Shown one piece after another: positions 6,374 through 10,158 of a stretch of DNA of 10,158 nucleotides (positions within the stretch are counted from its first letter, which is position 1; each line of letters begins with the position of its first letter). The notes beneath the pieces were generated by a model, which saw nothing but the letters and a program-made list of their open reading frames with translations, made no database searches and was not told where the DNA came from. The position numbers and the translations under genes were made by a program. The DNA is from JAAURS01 sp031362245 (GTDB lineage Bacteria; Cyanobacteriota; Cyanobacteriia; Thermosynechococcales; Thermosynechococcaceae), in contig JANLSD010000011.1 in the NCBI GenBank assembly GCA_031362245.1, positions 1 to 10,158 on the forward strand, read 5' to 3'.

Positions 6374-6648
6374 ATGTTGTTTGATTGGGACGACGAAAAA
6401 GCCAGAAGCAACCTTGCCAAACATAACGTTTCCTTTGATGAAGCCACCTCAGTCTTTGACGATCCGTTATTTTAACCTTTGCCGACCCAGAACACTCCCT
6501 TCAAGAGCAACGTTTCATTATCATGGGAGAATCAGCCAAAGGACAATTACTCGTTGTCGCCTACACCGAACGTGCAGGCACCACGCGCTTAATCAGTGCC
6601 CGTCCAGTCACCCGCAAAGAACGTAAAGCTTATGAATCAGACCTTTGA
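6374..6648 (+). pseudogene. brnT: BrnT-family toxin gene with a frameshift
   Basis: The frame from ATG 6374 encodes MLFDWDDEKARSNLAKHNVSFDEATSVFDDPLF and then stops at TAA 6473. This is the typical BrnT start (F-x-W-D-x-x-K-A-x-x-N-x-x-K-H-x-V-S-F-x-E-A). From 6472 a frame one base back continues the family pattern without a gap: LTFADPEHSLQEQRFI, then IMGESAKGQLLVVAYTER, TTRLISARPVTRKERKAYE, ending at TGA 6646-6648. Restoring one T in the run TTATTTTAA would rejoin a normal toxin of about 91 residues. BrnT is a small ribonuclease toxin neutralised and co-regulated by BrnA. The site is not a convincing programmed slippage sequence, so I read this as a one-base deletion that has disarmed the toxin, or a sequencing error in a T-run. 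The 3' end overlaps brnA by 17 bases, as expected for this operon. The longer ORF in the neighbouring frame from 6366 is a shadow. Confidence 0.8.
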
Positions 6649-6877
6649 AATGGATGATGACTTACGCCCTGAATACGACTTTGCCCAACTCCCAGTTGTT
6701 GCGCGGGGTCAAGGGCGCAAACGATCCTTCTTAACCGTTCAGCTAGATCGAGATGTAGCTGAACTTTTTCCAGATTCTGGGGCAGTCAATGAAGGGTTAC
6801 GCCTATTGATGAGACTGATTCAAAAGTCTCCATCCCAAACGAGTGTACAGTCCGTAACTGCATCTAAAGAGGCATAG
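6632..6877 (+). CDS. brnA: BrnA-like ribbon-helix-helix antitoxin
   Basis: The product is 81 residues from ATG 6632 (MNQTFEMDDDLRPEYDF). This start is chosen because it gives the short acidic N-terminus and the overlap with the toxin gene seen in BrnTA operons; a GTG at 6596 would add 12 residues deep inside the toxin gene. The C-terminal half, KRSFLTVQLDRDVAELFPDSGAVNEGLRLLMRLI, fits a ribbon-helix-helix DNA-binding fold: a beta strand (FLTVQL), then two helices. BrnA binds and neutralises BrnT, and the complex represses its own promoter. The frame is intact although the toxin gene is broken, so this may now be an orphan antitoxin that could still act as a repressor or neutralise related toxins elsewhere. 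The match to BrnA rests mainly on the pairing and the fold; the sequence itself is divergent. Confidence 0.75.
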   Translation: MNQTFEMDDDLRPEYDFAQLPVVARGQGRKRSFLTVQLDRDVAELFPDSGAVNEGLRLLMRLIQKSPSQTSVQSVTASKEA

Positions 6878-6884
6878 CTTTATC

Positions 6885-6999
6885 TTCGCGGCATCAGCTA
6901 CCGCAAAAAGATTGCGGGCGAACTCTTGGTGCGTAGCTTTAGCATTGCTGGGGTTGTAGCGGCGGTCGAGTTTTCAAGAATGCGAGTTTAGCCAGTTCA
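6885..6999 (+). repeat. Dispersed repeat copy R4 (long form)
   Basis: Fourth copy, beginning 7 bases after brnA. The left part (CTCAACAATAG) is degraded, but CGCGGCATCAGCTACCGCAA is clear and the hairpin CCGCAA-AAAGA-TTGCGG is perfect. After a diverged stretch it shares GGGGTTGTAG and then TTTTCAAGAATGCG, GTTTAGCCAGTTCA with R2. The tail overlaps the 3' end of the DUF4351-like remnant on the minus strand, so here the repeat and that gene end are continuous. Confidence 0.75.
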
Positions 7000-7179
7000 C
7001 CAAATCGCTAGGTGCTGAGAAATCCAACAATGCTTCACCTAACTCCTCAAGTCTTGGAAGTGAGAGCGCTTTAACCTGCGAACGACTTAAAGCCTAAGGG
7101 CTATTAGAAACGTCGCGCTTGCGCTTCGTAGTTCAGAAAACACATCACCAATACGGCGCGTCAGAAGGCGGAAGATTAG
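6974..7179 (-). pseudogene. DUF4351-like gene remnant (C-terminal part, interrupted)
   Basis: On the minus strand 7179 down to about 7121 reads LIFRLLTRRIGDVFSELRS. About 7080 down to the stop at 6974-6976 reads SQVKALSLPRLEELG, EALLDFSAPSDLVNWL, NSHS-stop. Together these match the pattern of the DUF4351 domain (L-x-L-L-x-R-R-h-G then L-x-L-x-x-L-E-x-L-G-E-A-L-L-D-F-x-x-x-x-D-L-x-x-W-L). This domain is found at the C-terminus of many cyanobacterial Rpn-type PD-(D/E)XK (transposase-like) proteins. Between the two pieces about 40 bases of unrelated sequence (containing GTCGCGCTTGCGCTTCG and AAGCCTAAGGGCT) break the frame, probably a small inserted repeat. No N-terminal nuclease domain remains. 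It is clearly non-functional; the family call is by pattern memory. Confidence 0.65.
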
Positions 7180-7228
7180 CGAGAGGCAATCCTTTGCCAA
7201 TCGAAAAACCATAGCGATCGCCCCTCAA

Positions 7229-7337
7229 TTTTTATCCGAAGGCGTTGGTAAATGTGGAGACTGGGACTGCTGGGACTGAAACGCTTGCGGAATATAAGGA
7301 TCTTGAGTTGACGGTTATTCGTGACGAGAGGTTTTAA
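7229..7337 (+). pseudogene. Shrunken second copy of the DeoR-family gene end
   Basis: This stretch repeats both edges of the DeoR-family fragment at 1-345. TTTAT, a 3-base difference and AAGGCGTTGGT-AATGTGG at 7229-7256 correspond to 9-35. TGAAACGCTTGCGGAATATAAGG and what follows up to TAA 7335-7337 corresponds to 286-345. By hand the final 66 bases differ at about 12 positions. The middle of the domain (roughly 75 codons) is missing, yet the frame is kept: KALVNV joins to ETLAEYKDLELTVIRDERF-stop, compared with ETLTEYKDLGLTVIRDEDF in the first copy. It is in the same orientation as the first copy and no longer encodes a domain. It marks the right edge of the putative island and directly precedes the ABC transporter promoter. 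Confidence 0.75.
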
Positions 7338-7354
7338 TTCTTACACACAGACTT

Positions 7355-7382
7355 TTGTCAATCGAACTAAAATTCCCATAAA
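7355..7382 (+). promoter_or_regulatory. Candidate promoter of the ABC transporter gene
   Basis: A -35-like TTGTCA (7355-7360, 5 of 6) and a -10-like CATAAA (7377-7382, 4 of 6) are separated by 16 bases, in the short gap between the DeoR gene remnant and the transporter. Transcription would start near 7389, leaving a leader of about 50 bases to TTG 7439 or 86 bases to ATG 7475. Confidence 0.35.
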
Positions 7383-7474
7383 CTTTGGCAATGCGCTAAA
7401 ACCAGAGAAGTCCCTCATCGACGCAGGCTAAGATTCCATTGCCCCAGTATCCTGAACACCCAGATCCGCCACCC

Positions 7475-9229
7475 ATGCAATCTCTGCTGCGCGTCCTGCA
7501 AAGCTTGGTTGCCTACCGTTGGCTCTCGATTGGCTCCGTGGTCAGCTTATTATGCCTAACCGCAGCCAATGCCGTCACCCCGCAGCTTTTTCGGTGGGGT
7601 ATTGATGAAGGTATTACAAAACAAAACTTTCAGGTTGTGTTGTACAGCGCTGGTGCAATGGTGTTAGCCGCCATCAGTCGCGGCTTGTTTAACTTTGGGC
7701 AAAGCTTCTGGGCCGAAGCCGCTTCCCAAGGTGTTGCCTATGACCTCCGCAATCGGATCTTCAGCAAAATCCAAAACCTGAGCTTTAGCTATCACGACCA
7801 AGCTCAAACCTCTCAACTGTTGACCCGTGTTACCAACGATATTGAGCAAATCCGCACCTTTGTAGGAACCAGCCTCGTGCAGGTGATTAGCTCAGTGGTA
7901 ACACTGGTGAGCGTTGCTGTTGTGCTGCTTGTGATGAACTGGCAATTGGCCCTCATTACCTTGACCGTAGTGCCCATTACCGGATGGCTGCTGGCGCAGT
8001 TTTTTACCAAAAATAGCAAGCTATTTGGGCAGGTACAAGAACAATTAGGCAACCTCAATGCGGTCTTACAAGAAAACCTGATTGGGATTCGGGTGGTCAA
8101 AGCCTTCGTGCGCGAGACAGCAGAGGCCCAGCGCTATACGATGCTGAATAATACGCTGGTTGGCACTAGCATGAAGACGATTCGTGCTATCCGCAATACG
8201 TTCCCGTTCATTTTTTTGCTGAGTAACTTGGTGACGCTGGCGGTGTTTGGCTACGGCGGGTCAGAGGTGATTGGCGGAAAATTTTCGATCGGTGAACTGG
8301 TGGCTTTTAACGCCTATCTGCTGCTAATTCTTCAGCCTCTGCTGCTGATAGGTTTTGCCGCGCCTGTGATCGCCCAAGCGGCTTCCTCTGCCCAGCGGGT
8401 CTACGAAGTGGTGGATGCTGAAATTGAAATCCGCGATCGCCCCCAGTCCATGCCCTTCACTTCCTGTGGAGGCCGGATCACCTTCGAGAACGTCTCCTTT
8501 CGGTACCCTGGTGCCACCACTGAGGCACTCAAGGAAGTCTCTTTTGAAACCAAACCCAAGGAACTCATTGCTGTTCTTGGCATGACAGCCTCCGGCAAAA
8601 GCACCATCATGAATTTGCTGCCGCGCTTTTACGATGTCACGGCTGGCTCGGTGCGCATTGATGGGCGAGATGTCCGAGATTTTTCACTGAAGACCTTGCG
8701 ATCACACATTGGTATTGTGTTTCAAGAAACCACTCTATTCTCTGGCACCCTGCGAGAAAATATTGCCTACGCCAACCCAAATGCTTCTTTAGAGCAGGTG
8801 ATGGAGGTTGCAAAAGCAGCCCAAATGCATGAGTTCATTATGGGACTCCCCGATGGTTATGAAACTATCGTAGGGGAGCGGGGCGTGGGTTTGTCTGGGG
8901 GGCAGAAACAACGAGTGGCGATCGCTCGTACCCTTCTCACGAACTACAGCATTCTGATTTTGGATGACAGTACTTCTGCGGTGGATGCCCAAACTGCGGT
9001 TCAAATCCAGGCAGCTTTGGATGATTTGATGCGCCAAAAAGCCTGTACTACTTTTGTGGTGGCCCAGCGCATCAGCACGGTTCAAAATGCCGATCGTATT
9101 TTACTGATGGATAAGGGCCGTTTAGTGGGGCAGGGCACCCATACAGAACTAATGGCGACTAGCCCACTCTATGGCGCAATTTTAGAATCACAAGTGAAGC
9201 AAGCGCCAGGTTTAGTCACGCTGTCTTGA
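7475..9229 (+). CDS. ABC exporter half-transporter (fused membrane and ATPase domains) with degenerate ATP site
   Basis: The product is 584 residues from ATG 7475; a TTG at 7439 would add a proline-rich dozen residues untypical of the family. Residues about 15-300 form a type-I ABC exporter membrane domain (first segment WLSIGSVVSLLCLTA; coupling-helix region NLSFSYHDQAQTSQLLTRVTNDI). The nucleotide-binding domain has Walker A GMTASGKST (369-377), Q-loop VFQETTLFSGT, signature LSGGQ (473-477) and Walker B ILILDDS. The catalytic glutamate after Walker B is Asp498 and the switch histidine is Gln531 (VVAQRIST). This pair of changes is known from the degenerate subunit of heterodimeric exporters such as TM287/TM288, so a partner with an intact site is expected, probably encoded elsewhere. 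The protein sits in the inner membrane and exports lipids, drugs or peptides; the substrate cannot be told. It ends 8 bases from the convergent DUF4359-like gene. HIP1 sites inside it fit resident chromosome. Confidence 0.9.
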   Translation: MQSLLRVLQSLVAYRWLSIGSVVSLLCLTAANAVTPQLFRWGIDEGITKQNFQVVLYSAGAMVLAAISRGLFNFGQSFWAEAASQGVAYDLRNRIFSKIQNLSFSYHDQAQTSQLLTRVTNDIEQIRTFVGTSLVQVISSVVTLVSVAVVLLVMNWQLALITLTVVPITGWLLAQFFTKNSKLFGQVQEQLGNLNAVLQENLIGIRVVKAFVRETAEAQRYTMLNNTLVGTSMKTIRAIRNTFPFIFLLSNLVTLAVFGYGGSEVIGGKFSIGELVAFNAYLLLILQPLLLIGFAAPVIAQAASSAQRVYEVVDAEIEIRDRPQSMPFTSCGGRITFENVSFRYPGATTEALKEVSFETKPKELIAVLGMTASGKSTIMNLLPRFYDVTAGSVRIDGRDVRDFSLKTLRSHIGIVFQETTLFSGTLRENIAYANPNASLEQVMEVAKAAQMHEFIMGLPDGYETIVGERGVGLSGGQKQRVAIARTLLTNYSILILDDSTSAVDAQTAVQIQAALDDLMRQKACTTFVVAQRISTVQNADRILLMDKGRLVGQGTHTELMATSPLYGAILESQVKQAPGLVTLS

Positions 9230-9237
9230 AGCGAAAA

Positions 9238-9642
9238 TCAAGAAATCAAGAAAAACTGGTTAAAAATCCCCAGTACCCGTAGGGGACGAATTGGAAACTC
9301 CGTCGTGTAAAGGCTGAACAGGATAAAGTTTTGGCGCTCAGTGTTATGGGCAATAAAAGCGCGGATTTCCGTTTTCCCCTGCTGCATAAAAGCTTGACAG
9401 CCATCCTTGATCATCGTGTCAAAGAGCTTAGGCGTTTTGTCATTGGCACGGCACAGATCACGAATCAAAAATTTTGAGACCGTCTGGGTTGCAAACTCCG
9501 TATAGTACTCTTGCCTAGGATTATTGGCAGCGAGCGCAATACTCAAACCACATGCGACGCCTAGTCCCAGCCACTGCGTCATTTTGAGTGGGGAACGTGA
9601 CTTGACCTGTATTAATGATTCAGGAGGAGATGGTTGCGTCAT
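9238..9642 (-). CDS. DUF4359-like single-pass membrane or exported protein
   Basis: This 134-residue protein resembles the cyanobacterial DUF4359 family. A hydrophobic segment (WLGLGVACGLSIALAA, about residues 24-39) is followed by NPRQEYYTEFATQTVSKFL, a loop with two cysteines (DLC and KDGC) that could pair, and a C-terminal HNTERQNFILFSLYTTEF then RPLRVLGIFNQFFLIS. The family's function is unknown to me. The segment is either an uncleaved signal anchor or a signal peptide, placing the rest in the periplasm or outside. The start could be the first ATG (9642) or the ATG at residue 21 (MTQWLG), just before the hydrophobic segment, which would suit the family's usual length better. A GAGG lies about 20 bases before the first ATG, too far to decide. 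It is convergent with the ABC transporter gene and shows no operon partner in the window. Confidence 0.75.
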   Translation of the reverse strand: MTQPSPPESLIQVKSRSPLKMTQWLGLGVACGLSIALAANNPRQEYYTEFATQTVSKFLIRDLCRANDKTPKLFDTMIKDGCQAFMQQGKTEIRAFIAHNTERQNFILFSLYTTEFPIRPLRVLGIFNQFFLIS

Positions 9643-9830
9643 TAGCGATCCATTATTACCTCAATTCTGTATTTTCAGATAGCTGAGGCAAATTTTCTTA
9701 GGGCTTGAAGTCACAGAATATCAAACCCTGGCCCGATGTGTTCTCCCCCATTGGAATAGACTTATCCAAGCTGATTTGGCAAATTTCAGCACCAAACCCA
9801 AAAATGGACTAGCTCTAAGATAGACCGAGG

Positions 9831-9839
9831 TGTTATATT
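9831..9839 (+). promoter_or_regulatory. Extended -10 promoter element for tRNA-His
   Basis: TGTTATATT gives the extended -10 pattern TG-n-TATATT. It lies 12 bases before the first tRNA base, so transcription would begin only a few bases upstream of the mature 5' end. No good -35 is visible at the normal distance, which extended -10 promoters tolerate. Confidence 0.4.
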
Positions 9840-9851
9840 ACATAAAGTCAT

Positions 9852-9926
9852 GGCGAGCGTAGCCAAGTGGTTAAGGCAGTGGTTTGTGGTACCACCATCC
9901 CGCGGGTTCGAGTCCCGTCGTTCGCC
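9852..9926 (+). tRNA. tRNA-His (GTG anticodon)
   Basis: A full cloverleaf can be drawn. The acceptor GGCGAGCG pairs with CGTTCGCC including the extra G-1 opposite C73, the hallmark of tRNA-His. The D arm is GCCAAGTGGTTAAGGC. The anticodon stem GTGGT/ACCAC encloses the 7-base loop TTGTGGT, with anticodon GTG at 9886-9888. The T arm is GCGGG-TTCGAGT-CCCGT with one G-T pair. The 3' CCA is not encoded and must be added after transcription. This decodes CAC and CAU. No tRNA fragment or repeat suggests that this tRNA served as the island's attachment site. Confidence 0.95.
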
Positions 9927-9943
9927 CTTTCAATGAAGCTTAT

Positions 9944-9979
9944 AGTAAAATCCCCTAGAGAGTTTTAGGGGATTTTACT
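9944..9979 (+). terminator. Strong hairpin after tRNA-His, probable terminator
   Basis: AGTAAAATCCCCTA (9944-9957) and TAGGGGATTTTACT (9966-9979) are perfect 14-base complements around an 8-base loop, starting 18 bases after the tRNA. There is no long T-run after the stem, but the distal stem contains TTTT. Position and strength suit a terminator or a processing end for the tRNA transcript. Confidence 0.6.
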
Positions 9980-10115
9980 GTCTGTAAAGTTTCAAAGCAT
10001 TCTAAATTTATCCATAGATTGGTGAGAGCCACAGTAATTCGGTGGACTTCATTGCCAATCGGTTCAAAAGACTCAAAATTTGGGTACTTTAAAGTAAAGA
10101 TGTACAAGTGACCTC

Positions 10116-10158
10116 ATGCAGACCTTCGCCACTAAAAAAGCTGTGATCGCCTACGCTA
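10116..10158 (+). CDS. Start of a gene running off the window (product uncertain)
   Basis: ATG 10116 opens MQTFATKKAVIAYA and the frame is still open at the window end. An ATG at 10099 is followed by a stop after three codons, so 10116 is the first workable start. A weak AAGTGA lies about 8 bases upstream. The beginning is reminiscent of one group of cyanobacterial NAD kinases, whose N-terminus has a similar K-x-V-I-I-A strand, but 14 residues cannot establish this. The 136 bases between the tRNA hairpin and this ATG hold no other recognisable signal. Confidence 0.35.
   Translation, partial: MQTFATKKAVIAYA

Noticed and set aside
6366..6626. 86-residue plus-strand ORF over the toxin gene
   Set aside because: It is a neighbouring-frame shadow. 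The BrnT pattern lies in the other two frames, split by the one-base deletion.
2611..6999. R1-R4 as a CRISPR array or integron attC sites
   Set aside because: Spacing is 0.7 to 2.5 kb with genes between, there are no cas or integrase genes, and the copies are too diverged and lack attC-type boxes.
9852..9926. tRNA-His as the integration site of the island
   Set aside because: No partial tRNA copy occurs elsewhere in the window, no integrase is present, and the neighbouring genes look resident.

Overview
The window reads as cyanobacterial chromosome. Six copies of the octamer GCGATCGC (HIP1) begin at 5214, 5409, 6282, 7214, 8433 and 8918. There are also proteins of types typical of cyanobacteria: a DUF4359-like membrane protein, a DUF4351-like gene remnant and an HNH nuclease with a small coiled-coil partner. 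All six HIP1 sites lie after 5.2 kb. The stretch 346-5213 has none, and 488-2591 looks visibly AT-rich, which fits acquired DNA.

Layout. (1) 1-345: the C-terminal part of a DeoR-family regulator. (2) 488-1936: an ApeA-like HEPN protein, a probable abortive-infection RNase. (3) 2103-2591: an unrecognised secreted protein. (4) 2871-5097: a tight three-gene operon. It encodes a TIGR04255-like protein, an XRE-type helix-turn-helix protein and an unrecognised protein with an S-H-D-C-D motif. A candidate promoter with repeated operator half-sites precedes it. (5) 5281-6131, minus strand: a translationally coupled coiled-coil/HNH pair. (6) 6374-6877: a BrnT/BrnA toxin-antitoxin pair whose toxin gene is frameshifted. 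(7) 6974-7337: gene debris, namely a DUF4351-like 3' end on the minus strand and a shrunken second copy of the DeoR gene end on the plus strand. (8) 7475-9642: an ABC exporter half-transporter with a degenerate ATP site, convergent with a DUF4359-like gene. (9) 9852-9926: tRNA-His, followed by a strong hairpin and the first codons of a gene that leaves the window.

Four copies of one dispersed repeat (R1-R4), all in the same orientation, lie at the joints between the modules from 2.6 to 7.0 kb. The whole segment 346-7228 lies between the DeoR gene end and its degenerate second copy. I read 346-7340 as an accessory (defence-type) island assembled module by module. The ABC transporter, DUF4359 gene and tRNA look like ordinary chromosome.

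The best candidate for an undescribed system is the three-gene operon at 2871-5097. It sits beside a known antiphage family (ApeA), a nuclease pair and a toxin-antitoxin locus, but I cannot assign it a function from sequence alone.
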